NCBI GenBank assembly: GCA_008360975.2
Contig: CM039192.1
Span: 7,842,194-7,906,193, forward strand
DNA length: 64,000 nucleotides
From: Lichenostomus cassidix
Lineage: Eukaryota; Chordata; Aves; Passeriformes; Meliphagidae
Direction: 5' to 3'
Part shown: positions 9,405 through 21,231 of the stretch, piece by piece
How positions within the stretch are numbered: position 1 is the first letter of the stretch
Layout: each line of letters begins with the position of its first letter
The notes under the pieces: generated by a model
Seen by the model: the letters and a program-made list of their open reading frames with translations, nothing else
Told to the model about the DNA's origin: nothing
Databases searched by the model: none
Translations under genes and position numbers: made by a program

Positions 9405-10202
9405 ACCCTTTTTAGAAAGTTTTATTTTTCAAAATATACAGTTTATTTACAATTGTAGTGTCTACAGTTTTACATATAAATTTATTCCAAACCTTTAAAT
9501 ATGTGCAGTAAACATTAGGGAAAAAATAATAAAAAATAAAATCACAGGATCAGCAAAAAAAGGCATCTCATAGTAATTCTTTTCATTGGAGTTTGAGTTT
9601 CAAGTAGCCAATGTCTATGAAAACTGTGAACTTGATAAACCTGGCAGAGAAATGTGGGTGCTCTGGTTAGAAAAGGCACAATCCAGACCTGTGGGACCCA
9701 CCCCAAAAGAAAAGAAACACCCTGTGCTGAGATCCGGCCCGGAGAAGGACCTTGGATAGGGAATCCCCTCGGCACGAGTTAGGCAATCGGGTTAACTGCA
9801 GCACGTTGGATGCCCTGGCGAGAGGACATCCGGGAGAGACAGGGCTCCGGCAAGGTGCCAGGGTGGAGGAGGGAGGGCAGCATCAGGCACTTCATCTTTC
9901 AGGCAGCAGATCTACCCGTGCATCCATAGCCTGGAGAGGGAGGGCAGCAAGGCAGGGGCAGGAGTCCCCCAGGGAAGCCCACAGCCTCCTCCCCTTTCCT
10001 CACCACCCTCAGCCCCCCTTTCCCTTGCCAGTGCCACAGCTGGACCACAGCACTCCACAGGGCTGCACCAGTTTGGAGTCACTGCTGTGGCACAGCCCCC
10101 AGAAATGGGGCAAGGACCAGCTGGCCTTGCTGGGGGCTGGGGAAGGACACCAGCCCAGTCCAGGGGGGATGGAGACAGCAGCTGAGCAGTGGACTGGGGC
10201 TG
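9405..10202 (-). other. FA2H: FA2H 3' UTR
   Basis: From the stop codon to just past the AATAAA cluster, about 800 bp. GC-rich near the stop codon and AU-rich in its last 150 bp. No coding potential. Confidence 0.75.
9421..9447 (-). terminator. FA2H: FA2H poly(A) signals
   Basis: AATAAA appears on the minus strand at 9421-9426 and 9442-9447, with a further copy near 9480. The last one transcribed, at 9421, would give cleavage near 9400-9410. Confidence 0.75.
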
Positions 10203-10282
10203 TCAGTCCTCTTTCTTGAAGGTCTCCTCAGGGATCAGTGTCCGGAAAGGATAATCCCAGAAGCGTGTGCTGATGCCAAAGC
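10203..10282 (-). CDS. FA2H: FA2H exon 7 and stop (residues 347-372)
   Basis: Encodes [20 protein letters not shown] and a KKED tail, stop TGA at 10203-10205. The human tail is KPHLKTQ, so the last residues differ. Confidence 0.94.
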
Positions 10283-13200
10283 CTGTGGGCAGGGAAGAGA
10301 GATTTCAGTCCATGACACCACCATCGCCAGGGTGTTGCAAGGGCTCTGTGTTAACTGGTGAGGGAGGAGTGTCCACATTTTGGGAAGGGAGGAAGGCAAA
10401 GTGAGGGCAAGGAGGAAGAGCAGAGGGAGCAGGAGCTGGCTGGGCCATGCCAACAAGCCCCATGGATGATAGCTTATCTGGATGGGGCGTTTTCTCCTAG
10501 GAAACCGGGCAAAGGGCAGGTTGAGCAAGCGCTAGGCTAGGGAAGGTGTGGGGCGGATCTGGGGAAGCCCAGGGCCTCACCCTGCACCTGTCAACGCCTC
10601 TCATCAGGAAGAGATGCTGCCCTGGGCAGGGACAGACACCCACATCCCAGTGCCATGGGGGTTTGGCCACTGCCATGGCATCCCCAGGCAGCACTGATGC
10701 CCACAAGTGAGACAGGCTGCTGCCTTCACCCCTGTGCTGCTCTGGCTCCCCATTCTCAACCTGGGACCCAGGAAATGTCACCCATGGGCTACAGCACCTC
10801 ACATACTGCTTCCCCAGCACTGCAGCACTTGGCTTTCCCCACCCAAATCCCAAATCCCAAATATTTTGGAGAAATCAGCTGCATGCATGCAGGTAGACTG
10901 GACTTGACGGCCCTCACCCCTGCCAGCTTGCACGGGCAACATGTCTACCTGATCTTTGGTGTTCAAAGTGGTGCTTGACGTGATAAGCCTTCAGGCCATA
11001 CAGGTAGGTGCCTTTTTTGGGTGAGCCGTAGTGGAGGTAATAGTGCATCATGTCGTAGATGACGTAGCCGCAGAGCCCCCCGACGAACACCGAGAGCCCC
11101 AGCACCTCGGGCAGCAGGAGCCGCAGGACACCGTAGAAGAAGCCGATCACCAGCGAGGCTGGCACAGGAGGGAACACCAGGCGGGAGCTGTCGAAGGGAG
11201 ACTGGAAGCAGAGAGGGACGGTGGGACAGGCAGCTCACCATACCTCCCGCAGAGCATCCCTGCCGAGTGGTGGGGAAGCCCATCTGGGAGAAGCCAACAC
11301 CAAAAACCCTCCCTAAAGTTGTACCCGGTGGCGAGAGCAGCCCCCCATGCATGCTAAGGTGGCCAGGCAGGTGGTGGTTTTAGCTGGCAAGTGCCCAAGC
11401 TCCACAGGGCCATTTCCTCCAGCGAACCTAGAGGGAGCCCATGGCTCTTTTTGTCTTCCCCCTTGCCCAACCACACCGCTTGCAGATTTAACTCCAGCTC
11501 CTCCAAGGCCATCTCACAGCCCTTGCTGGTATTGGGTAAGTGCTTCGCTTGGGATGCCACCAGTCACACTGAACAGGCACAAACAGGCTCTGCCTGGGCA
11601 AAGGCCACGCAGTAAAAGGCTCCAGTGGGGCAAAGGCCACCATTCCCACGGCCCAGCAGGCGCCAGCGGAGGCAGGAGCTGTGACTCACCTTGTGATGCT
11701 GCCCATGCAGCAAGAAATGCAGGGTGATGAGATAGTAGTTACTAGCGGGTGGCTTCATGTGGAAGACAAAGCGATGGATGAGGTACTCTATCAGGGACCA
11801 CAGGATCATCCCCAGGATGAAGATGAAGGGGAAGTAGTATTTGTGGACGGGGATGGAGTACTCTACACAACGAGACATGCAGTGGTCAGCAGGGCAGGCG
11901 ACATGCAGGTGCTTTTATCCATCACCATCCTCCCCTTGGCATCAGGGTAATGCTCAGCTCTCCCTCCTTCCCTCCCTCCCTCTTCTACCTCCTTCCCTGA
12001 GCTTCTTCAGGGAGCTTACCTGCCCCACGACTTCTCCAAAACACATTTTCCTTTGATTCCTGTTAATTTACAGAAACAGTTAGCTTCTTGCTGCTGCAGG
12101 AAGCCAGTGAGGGGGGTTCCCTGCATTCCAGATTCCAACGGGGGCTTGGATGTGCATTTCAGGGACTGCATCATCCTTGCAAAACTGCTTCACCCACCAG
12201 AACAAGGCAGGAGGGACCTTAATTGCACAGGCAGCACTCGTGACAGTAAAACAGTGCTGTTGGTGTTGGTGTTTCTTTTTTTTGGGGGAACAAGAATAGA
12301 TTTGTTGGGCACTTTCCCCCGCAGAACATTTTTCAGCCACCTCTCTCGTTCAGGGCTGGCTGCCAGCCCCGTGTCTCTCCTAGAAAAATTTGGATTTCCG
12401 CAAAACCTGCTTATTTTTAAGAAAACATAACCCTCAAAACTTGACAGCAAGGTGCCAAATGCCACAAGGAGCAGGGGGTGCCCATGCAGCAGGCGCTCCC
12501 CACCCCACAGCCGGGCACAGCTGGCACTGGGTGGCACCTTGCAAAAAAAATAGGGAGTCCAGGGAAAAAAAAAAAAAGACAACAAAGAAGACAGCCTGCC
12601 CCGGCCACGCTTGTTATTCCCGGGGGAGCCGGGAGCAGACAGTGGGAGATTCAAGGGCAGGCGCTTCGGGCAAACAAGCCCCGCACTGTGCGGCGCCGGC
12701 GGCGCTGAGAGCCTGGTTTGTTCGCCCGCCACGCCGGCATTCAGCGCGGCTCGGGGTGGGCGGCAGCGGCGGGTGGGAGGCACCCAGGGCTCGTTTTTGG
12801 GAATGGAGGGAAGGGAGGCCAGAAGGAGCAAACTGCAGCCCAGCTCAGAGGGCTCTGTGCCTCTATTGATCCCCTGGGGGAACAAAATCTTGTGCTGAGA
12901 GGAGGGGATGGAGGTGGGCAAGCACAGGTGATTCCATGCAAGACACACGCTGGTGGCCGCAGGGAGAGGTGCTGACCTGCTGCGCTTGCATGTGGCCTAC
13001 GGTGAGCACGTACAGGAGGAGGGATGAGGAAGGGGTGCAGAGGTTTCCCCCCACCCAGGGCTGTCCTGCCCCTGGACACAGAGTGGGGTCAGAAGGGAAG
13101 CCCAACGGCTTTGCTGCTGCTCGTACCTGTAGTGAAGGAGGAGAAGAGCCTGGTGTTGCCCTGAGCGAGGGAGGTGTAGCTGACCCAGCTGAGATAGAGC

Positions 13201-16200
13201 ACCACGGGCGTCCATACCATGAACACCACGTACCTATGGGGTAGAAGGAGGTGTCAGAGGGAGTGTCCTGCTGCCTGGTGAGCCATTCCCCTCTCCCTGG
13301 GAAGGCACCACCCAGGGCACAGGGCAGACCCCGGGAGCTCACCATGCCGTTTTGGAGAGGAACTCAAGGATATCTGAGTGGAAGAGGCGGATGGGCCGAT
13401 CCACAGGCTGGTGCACCCACTCGTCGTACTTCTCCCCTAAGTAGCCCACCTGCCACAGCAAGGGCTTCTGCCAGTCTACCAGGTCCTGAGGGAGTAGACA
13501 GTGGTTGTAGTGCTGTGGAACCCACAAACCATCCCAGTACCAGGCACAAAGCTGAGCTGCTGCTGTGGGACTTTGGGCTGCAAAGCCCTGCCCATGCCCA
13601 AGAGCAGTTGCTTTCTGTTTCAAGGTGCCCTGAGCTCCCCACAAGCACCAGCACAGGGCAGATGAAGGACCAGGCACACATCAGCTCCATCTACCCGTGA
13701 ACACGAGGCTTAGCTCATGCCTGTGCCTCTGGGGACGTGCCAGAGCATCAAGGTGAAGGTGGCTGGCTCAGCATCAGGCTCTGATAACTGAGGCTCTTTG
13801 CCTCTCAAGCTGCTGAGATTAGATAGTGAGCAGTGATATTCCCTGGCAGAACACCTCGGGTAGCACGAGGATCCCATCTCCATGGCATTGCCCCAGCCAA
13901 GGACTTTTCTCCTTGTGCAGAGGACACATGGGGCAGCCACAATTCACTCCTCCCTGTTTGGACACCTCAACAAGGAGTGAATTGGGAAGGGATAGGGAGC
14001 AGGGATACAGGATGGGAACACAGACTCCAGCACTGCTGCTGTGCATGGCTGAACTTAGGTGCAACAGCAAGAAGGCACCCTTGCAGGCATGCATGTTGGC
14101 ATGGCATGAAAATAGGGAGGCACAGCTGGCAGCACCACCTCTGTCTCTGCTCAGCATCCTCGGATGCATCTTCTGCTGGCCTGGCCAGATACAGTGGATT
14201 CTTGGTCCCACCCCTGTGCTAGGACTGAAACCACACTTGCCCAGCCAAGCCCCTTGCCTAGCAGCTCTCCTTGGGCTGCTTGTGCCACACAGAGCTGGCA
14301 CAGCAATCTGGCACCTGGGGTTGTGCTGCTAGTGGTGGGGATGGCTCAGTTCTGGGAATATCAAGGCGAGGTGCCAGGGTAGCTGTGGGCATTTCAGGGG
14401 CTCTGCTGCAGACAGGGATGAACACAATCACACAGAAGGAGAAACAACCCCAGCTGGTTTATGGGATGGGAATGGAGCCATTCTCCAATGGGGGAGGAAG
14501 GGGAAAAGTTAAAGCAAAAAGGTCGTTTTAAAATGGCACATTCTCTTTTAAAGGTGCTTACTGATAAAATATCAATTTGGGGGTGAAAGATATTCTCCTG
14601 CTCTTAAAAAATCCCACCTTTCTGCAAGATAAAAGCATGCTCACCAACCAGCTGGGACCATGCAAGGTGTGGTGACCAGATTGTGCTATGTGGGGCAGGG
14701 ACAGCCAAAGACACCTTGGGGATAAATCACCACTACTGTGGCATGCTTGGAAAGGAGCTTGCAGGGCAGGAAGCACCCTGCACACATAGGGATCACCCTG
14801 CCCAGGCTGGGGAATCCCTTCCTGCTCATTACAGTGCACAGGCAAGGGAAAAAATAAAATAAATAAAGCAATAAAATAAATAAAGCAAGAAAGAAATAAA
14901 AGCAAGCAAGGTGCGGCTTGGCAACATTTCTCTCACTGTCAGAGAAAGCCATCTCTCCCATGCTGCTGCAATGGGAACCTCCCAGCTTGGCCACGCCTGT
15001 GCAATAAAAGCATGAGCAATGCCATCCACACCGGGAGAAAGGGCAGAAGTGGCTGAATCAGTTTGCCTCCCTCACACCATCCCTTCCATCCAAGAAGTCA
15101 GCAGAAATCCACCACTCATGCAGGGAAGAGGTCACCTGGTGTTTCCCAAGAGCAAACTGTGCTGGAGAAACAGCAGGACTCTTACCTTCTCCACATCCAC
15201 TGTTTTGTAGCAGAGATCTGTCTGCTCTGGAGTCTGGGCTGTGGCAACCACCTCCTTCTCATCCACTGTCTCAGAGAGGATCTGAAAAGAGAAGGAAAAC
15301 CCTGTGGTGAAGCATCAGTGGCAGATTCAGTTGGGGATGGTGATGGCTGTAGCACTCAGGGCTATGGCCAGAGTGAGCTCGTGCCTGCTAAATAAATATG
15401 GGGGAAATCATGGTGAATTTAAGTCAGTCAGTTCCTGCAGAGCAGGTTCCTGAGGAAAGCAGCTGCCGGTGAGCTGTGCTGCCCTTCGGACTGTGCACTG
15501 AGCATCATGGGCTCGGGGCTCTTTGGAAACCTCCTGCCAAGCCCAGGGTTCAGAATACCCTACCCATTGCTGGATGGCACTGGAGCTTCAGGGTGGCAAT
15601 GCAGAAATTCTGGGCCCTCGACCAGCATTTCCCCCTGCAAATGGGCAGTGCCATAGCAGAGGTCACCTTGCTGCTGCCAGCAAAGTGAGGGGCATTGCTG
15701 GGTTAGTGCTCCTTTTATTCCCACCCCACTGGTCTCCAACAAAATCCCAGCTTGGCTTTTTGGTCCCTGAGAAAGCCGGGCTGACTGACCTGGGGAGTGT
15801 GGCACTCCCCTGCCTGTGGGCACGTGGAAAAACACGAGCAGGAGGGACCTTGACCCAGGGGAAAAGGCAAAGTGCCCTTCACAGGGTGACACTGGGCCAG
15901 GAACCTTTCCATGGGCTATGGAATACGGGGAGTGGGATGTGGTTGTGGTTCAAGACAACACACTGAGGCCCAGGGGATGCACTGGTGGTGTGGTGGCAGG
16001 ATGAAGACCCACTTGGCAATCCCACTGCCAAGGTGGGCTGAGAAACAGGAGAAACCTGCCTTGTCTGGTGCTTGGAAGCAAACACATTGCCTGCTGCCAG
16101 CATCAGCCTCCTTCCCGTGGCTGTGCCAGCTCCGGCGCCAGCCGTGCCGCTGGTGGGGAGCTTGGTGAGGTTGCAGCGTGCCCATGCAAACCCCAAGCCA

Positions 16201-19200
16201 GCCGTGCCCCCCGGCAGCAGTGCCAGCTCCCCGTGCAGGACGTGCCAAACATGCCTTTTCTCCCTCTTTGTCACCTTGAGTTACCCATTAACCCAGAGCA
16301 GGGTACGGCGTGGCCTGGCAGCCGCAGCACAGCCATGCCCAACAGAGCTTCCAGCTGTGCTGCTTCCAGAGACGAAGGGTTTTCTCCCAGCTCCTCAATG
16401 GATGCTCTCCCCACTGCTCTGAGAGGGATGCACTGCCATCCTGTTGATGGGAATGCTTCCCTGGCAGCTGCAGGAGGCCCTGGCATGTAGGAGGAGTGTC
16501 ACCTTGCCAGGACTTTGTGCCATGTTGGTGACACCAAGGCAGGGCTCAGGCACTGTTTGCTGACAGCAGGCACTCCTTGCAAGCTCTGCTCCCACCCCAT
16601 TCCAGGGTTAGAAGCATTTCAAGCCTCGCTCTGCAGGTACAGGAACAGCACTACCCAGCTCTGAGGCAGCCCCTTGCCTGGGGCAGCAGGCAGGGAAGGA
16701 CAGGGGATATTTCCAGCCAGCATTTCCAGGCTGGAATCCCACTGGCATCAATTTTACTGCAGGCAGAGCACCGATATGAGCTGATACCATGGACCACCAC
16801 ACCTCCCTCTGTGAGGATTCCCACTGCTTTTTTCCTCATCACACACTGTCCTTCAGCCAGACATTCCAAAACCCCGGGGCAGGTGGGATGCCTTGAAATC
16901 CAGCTAGGCATGGTGAAATTGTGATTTTGCCTCTGCCCTGCAGGTGCTTTGGAAGAAAATCTGACTTTAATAGAGTGAAACGGCTTATCCATGCCCTGAG
17001 AAACGGGCTGGTGCTCTCCACCTTCATGCTTGCACCACAACCTAGCCAGCAGCAGGAAGGATGCTTAAGAAAGCTGGGCTGACGCAATGCTCGGCACCTC
17101 TCCTCCCTTTTCCGAAATGTTCACACACCTCCAGTTCCCCTGCCCATGGATGCCCGAGCACCATGTCATGGCTGGAGGCTTCCCTGTCCTCCCAGGTCAG
17201 GGAGATGGATTGGGGGGCTCACATTCCACCTCACCACATGTCACTGGGTTGGGTGACATCAGTGAGATGCCATTGTCCTATGGGCTGTGGCAGCTCCCTC
17301 TCACCACCTGAGTCATCTCCTCCTCCTCCTCTTTCTCTGTCGGGCAGCTGGAGGAAGGCTCTCCTCTTGCTCACCCTGGGGCTGGCAATGAAAGGACTGG
17401 GAGCTGTGGCGCAACCAGGATGCAAACCACACTGGCATGTCCTGACTGGCTCCCCAGAGGATGGCCTGTTCCTGCCTGCCCCAAGCACGCAGGGGCCCTG
17501 CTGGGATCAAGCCCCACCAACCCCAGACCAATGCTGGGGATTCTGCCCATCCTCTTCCAGGAGGTGGGCTGGGAGGGCGTTGAGGGTCTGTGCTGAGCTG
17601 GGCTCTGCTGTCACCTGTGGGTGGTGGAGATGCATCCGAGCTGTCCCCAGGCAAACAGGTCCTGCCAGGGAAGATGAGCAAGAGGCCAGATGTAAGGAAG
17701 GGAAAGTTAACGCCTACAAGGTGCTGCAACCGTAAGTGAGCAGCAGTCCCGGCAAGGTGCTGGCTCTCCTGCTCACACACAACGGGGCCAAACACCCAGG
17801 GCACGGCATGATCCAGTGACTGGGTGACCCAGCATCCACCTGTGAGCATCCAGCTGCCCTGCGTGGGTCAGACAAGGCGCTCATCACTGGTTCTGCACCA
17901 GCTGGAGGGCACTGGCTGTGCCACCCCAGTGCTGTTCTGCATCAGAGCTTGAGGCATTAAAAGAACAAAATCCAGCTGTGATGTGAGCAGATACTGACAG
18001 AAGGGGTGATCCAGCACAGCGTTCAGTGTTCCTGGCACACTTGCAGAGAAGCTGGAAACCTCCCCCTGGCCCAGACAGGGTGATGCTACCTGCAGACAGC
18101 TGCTCTGCGAAAAGCCTGGACCCAGGGTTTTTTCCACCCATTTACCCAGTGAGTCAAACCCCAGAGGAGCCCTACCATACCTCTGTGTTGCTCCAGAGCC
18201 TCCAGCACCTTCACTGAGCTCCTCAGAGGCTCAGTTTGCAGGTGTCTGCATAGGACAAGCTCTGCTGGCAGTGCAGGTACAGGCATGTAGCATGAGGACA
18301 CCCCAAGAGGCACAGAGAGCCCAAGCAAGGCCCTCACTTTTGGTGGCACCATCCCAGCACCACCATCCCATCAGCATCGTGGTCCGTGGGCAGAGGCAGG
18401 CAGAGCCCCATGAGGCTGTGTCTTAGCCCATTAAACACTGGGTGCAGCAGGACTATTAAAAGGAGGTGAATTTAACTCCTCCTCATCATACTAGCAATAT
18501 AAAAAGTCACTTCTTGTTACATCACCCCCAAAGAGGTGCCTCAGGTGTCCCGCCTACGTCCTAGAGAGCTCAGGCTGGGATGGAAAGCCAGGGTGAGCCT
18601 GACATGCAGCAATACTGGCAAGAGGAAGAGAAGGACACTAAACCTGAGAAGGATGGAGGATTTGCTGTGACTCACAGCCACGTCAGGCACCCCAAAGAGG
18701 CTGTGATGAAAGTTTCTCATTGCTTAAACTAGAGGGGTAATTAGATGATCCACTTCCCTTCTAGTGAGACTGTTAAAATCCACTGTCTAGTTTGGGTAAT
18801 TATTGGTATGTGCTTTGATCTCCCCTATATGTCCTGCTTGCATAGATAAAATGTTTGGGGGTTAATTTGTCCTTAGCCAAATGGGTTTGAGTGACGCAGA
18901 AGAGGGACCTGTGGCCAAAGGACAGAGCCACAGGAAGGGGCATGGAGAGACCAGTGGGATGAAGGCTAGATCTTATCTTCTTTATCTGTCCTGCATTACC
19001 ACAGTTTTCCCCCTTTCCAAAATCCTGGAAGTCCCTGGGGGAAGCAGGGGAGGGTGCTGGATGCCTGTGGGACCACAGCATCCTGAATGCCTCAGCACGG
19101 GGATGATGCAGCCCTGGAACTTCCAACGGGCAAGGAGAGGCACTGGCAAAGCTGTGGATCTGGAACCAGACTGGGGCAATACAAAGATCTCTTTGGGGTA

Positions 19201-21224
19201 CATCTGCCCCAAAGTAGCCAAAGCATGAACCCACGCACCACTGAGGGCATCACCTCTCCCCGGAGAGGATTTTTGGGGGGTAGGAAGTAGGGCAGAGCTG
19301 CTCACACGTCAGTGCATGCCGGACACAGCTTCACCACGCAGCAGGCAGCTCTGATCCCTCCCCTCTGTGCTACACCTGGGATGGTTTATCTGGCACCAGG
19401 CAGTGTCTGATCTCGCTGCGCCCTGGCGTTATCACGCCATGTATTTGCATTGGGATGGTGGCAGCTCCCCTCGGCGCGGGCTGCGGTGCTAGAACCCGTT
19501 TGTCCGGTACCTTCCTTCGCCCCAACCCGTTGGGCTCGTCACGCCTGCAAGGAGGCGGTGGCTCTCGAGTGTCCCAACAGAGGAGGTGCCATCGCCGGGA
19601 TCCACCCGGGGAAAATGCAGGCATTGCACCGAGGCTGAAACAAAGCCCTGTCTGTGGCGCTGGGGCCGAGGCTGCGCCGTGGGGAAGGACACCCGGCCAG
19701 CGCAAACAACCAGCCAGAGGGACCGGCCGGTCACCGACCTCGCTGGGATGTCGAGAGGGGAATGCCGCTGCTGGGCTGGTGAAGGGGGCTGGGCTGGCCC
19801 TGCTGTCCGCATCCTGCCCACGGCGTTCTCGTGAAGATTGGTAATTGGGCAGCAGAGCCCAGTGCCAGCCGGAGGCAGCGGAACTTCCCCGGGGAACTTT
19901 CCCTTCTGCCTGGGCAGCACGGGGCTGGCACAGCGGGGACAGAGCTGTGTCATCGACACCCATAGCCCACATCAGGCAGTCAGAGAGACGCCTGGGCTCC
20001 TCTCCCCAGCAGCAATTGCTCACCACTGGCAAACCACAGTGCCCAGCACCTTGGGCTCTGGTTGAGTGCTGACAGTGCCAGGAAAGATGTCCTGTCCCAT
20101 TGCCCATTCAGTGCCATACAGTCCTGCTAAAACTGACACTGAGATCCATCTCCTGCACCCATCCAAACACCCCAACCCTCCACACCACTCTGGCACCCCA
20201 GAACCACCCATCAGCCCTGCTTCCTAGCATGGCCAGGGTGGGATGTGGCCATGGAGTGGGACCCTGTAGGTACAAGGCTCTGGGCACTTGGCACCCTACG
20301 GGCCTCAGGGTCCCCTGAACCTCAGGCCCCACAGAACTCCTGGGAGCCAGGAGGCACATGCGACCTTGGCACCCTGCACACCTCAGGCACCACCCATGCA
20401 GGATCCCAGGAGCCTCAAACACCCTCTGTCCCCTTCACCCCTTCACCTGTAGATCCCAGATCCTACAGAGCCTGATCCTGTGCTGCTCAGACCCAACATA
20501 CACCGTGTCCCACACAGCTCAGACTGAGATCTGAGTGCACTAAACCCTTATATGCTACATGCACCCCAGAAATTTCCTGCCATGTATACACCAAAGCCTA
20601 TCCAGCCTCTGCATGTCCTGAACAGTTTGGACCTTGAGAAGTCTGGACATGGGGTGCCCTACAGGTCCTGTGTGGCTCAGACCCTGCAGAGTTTGGACCC
20701 ACAGTGCCCCATAGACCTTGCACATCTTAGACTCCAAGCACTCTGGACTTGAGATGCTCCGTAGACCCTGCACTGCCCAGATCCCAGAGAGCACAGACGT
20801 GGAGCACCCGATCACTCAACCCAGGACCTAGGGCACCCTATAGTCTCTGTCCATCCCAGTCCTGGAACCTGGGGCACCCCATAGAAACTGTTTATGCCGT
20901 CCCCTGGTCCCCCTACAGCCCATGCAGCCCGGTCCCGGTTCGGCCCCGCGGCGGTACCTGCTCGTCGCCGGGCTCTATCTCCCCCACGTAGTACTGCTCG
21001 AGCCAGCGGCGGGCGTTCTCCGAGTGCCGGTGCGGCGGTCCGTCCAGCGCCGCGCTCACGTCGGTTCCTGCCCGGCGGCGCAGCAGCTGCTCCCCGCCCG
21101 GGTGCAGCCGCACGAAGCCGCTCAGGTCGTACAGGCGGCGGTGGCAGGAGACCAGGCAGGCGCCCTGCGCGCAGCGCGCCCGCACCTCGGCGGCGCTGAA
21201 GGACCGCGGCCCCGCCGTGGCCAT
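10203..21224 (-). CDS. FA2H: Fatty acid 2-hydroxylase, complete 7-exon coding region
   Basis: FA2H is the ER membrane di-iron enzyme that adds the 2-hydroxyl group to fatty acids used for 2-hydroxy-ceramides, galactolipids of myelin and skin lipids. Seven exons join to 372 codons, the same length as human. Residues 10-90 are a cytochrome b5 domain with HPGG at 41-44 and the second heme-ligand region HRHS at 65-68. Hydrophobic segments lie near 171-186, 213-233, 274-292 and 298-310. The hydroxylase histidine cluster is complete and at human numbering: His234, 239, 253, 257, 260, 261, 315, 319, 336, 339, 340 and 343. The start is fixed by homology and lies at the edge of a CpG island. Loss of the human gene causes hereditary spastic paraplegia SPG35. 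Nothing suggests a pseudogene. Confidence 0.97.
10949..11201 (-). CDS. FA2H: FA2H exon 6 (residues 263-346)
   Basis: Encodes [11 protein letters not shown] and the third and fourth histidine motifs HYYLH (315-319) and HVKHHFEH (336-343). Donor GTAGACAT is a weaker match than the others. Confidence 0.96.
11690..11862 (-). CDS. FA2H: FA2H exon 5 (residues 205-262)
   Basis: Encodes the transmembrane helix [12 protein letters not shown] and the first two histidine motifs, HRFVFH (234-239) and HFLLHGQHH (253-261). Confidence 0.96.
11965..12000. repeat. CT-rich tract in FA2H intron 4
   Basis: A CTCCCTCC/TTCC polypyrimidine run near the upstream side of exon 5. Low-complexity DNA. Confidence 0.7.
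12590..12790. promoter_or_regulatory. CpG-rich patch in FA2H intron 4
   Basis: Dense CpG (GCGGCGCCGGCGGCGC and neighbours) in a 1.26-kb intron, bordered on the left by two A-tracts at 12543-12582. A possible regulatory element, supported only by composition. Confidence 0.3.
13127..13233 (-). CDS. FA2H: FA2H exon 4 (residues 169-204)
   Basis: Encodes the first transmembrane region ([18 protein letters not shown]) after a split Trp codon. Acceptor CCCATAG, donor GTACGAGC. Confidence 0.94.
13343..13485 (-). CDS. FA2H: FA2H exon 3 (residues 122-168)
   Basis: Encodes [14 protein letters not shown] and [11 protein letters not shown], a highly conserved juxtamembrane region. Confidence 0.96.
14849..14910. 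repeat. AATA/AAAG-rich simple repeat in FA2H intron 2
   Basis: Interleaved AAAT, AAATAAAGC and AAGAAAT units; AAATAAATAAAGCA occurs twice. Confidence 0.8.
15186..15281 (-). CDS. FA2H: FA2H exon 2, linker (residues 90-121)
   Basis: Encodes the acidic linker between the cytochrome b5 and hydroxylase domains ([10 protein letters not shown] to TVDVEK). Poorly conserved in sequence, but phase 0 on both sides and the 32-codon length preserve the human total. Confidence 0.9.
19440..19830. promoter_or_regulatory. CpG-rich patch with octamer in FA2H intron 1
   Basis: An exact octamer ATTTGCAT at 19443-19450 overlaps an ATTGG at 19449-19453, followed by about 350 bp rich in CpG, including the palindrome ACCGGCCGGT. 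It could be an enhancer, or an alternative or antisense promoter; only composition and motifs support it. Confidence 0.35.
20270..20895. repeat. Degenerate minisatellite of about 50 bp units, FA2H intron 1
   Basis: Successive units follow the pattern G(C/T)GCCCCATAGACC...TGCACATCTCAGAC...CCA...CTCTGGAC. Clear units begin near 20654, 20703, 20753 and 20834. Copies on the left are more diverged. It ends about 60 bp from exon 1. Confidence 0.65.
20958..21224 (-). CDS. FA2H: FA2H exon 1, cytochrome b5 domain (residues 1-89)
   Basis: ATG at 21222-21224. Carries [16 protein letters not shown] and the near-invariant [14 protein letters not shown]. Donor GTACCGCC. Very GC-rich, inside the promoter CpG island. 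Confidence 0.96.
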
Positions 21225-21231
21225 GGCCCCG

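Larger units (their letters stand above)
15282..20957 (-). other. FA2H: FA2H intron 1
   Basis: 5.7 kb between the cytochrome b5 exon and the linker exon. It contains a CpG-rich patch (19440-19830), a degenerate minisatellite (20270-20895) and an AT-richer block at 18420-18880 with TAATTA-type motifs. The long frames in it are unrelated to any recognised protein. Confidence 0.85.

Noticed and set aside
12190..12948. 252-codon open frame on the minus strand in FA2H intron 4
   Set aside because: Spans A-tracts translated as Phe runs and a CpG patch; not protein-like.
17061..17735. 224-codon open frame on the plus strand in FA2H intron 1
   Set aside because: No domain, no conserved motif and no splice partners.
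19370..20107. 245-codon open frame on the minus strand in FA2H intron 1
   Set aside because: Coincides with the CpG-rich patch where stop codons are rare; no homology.
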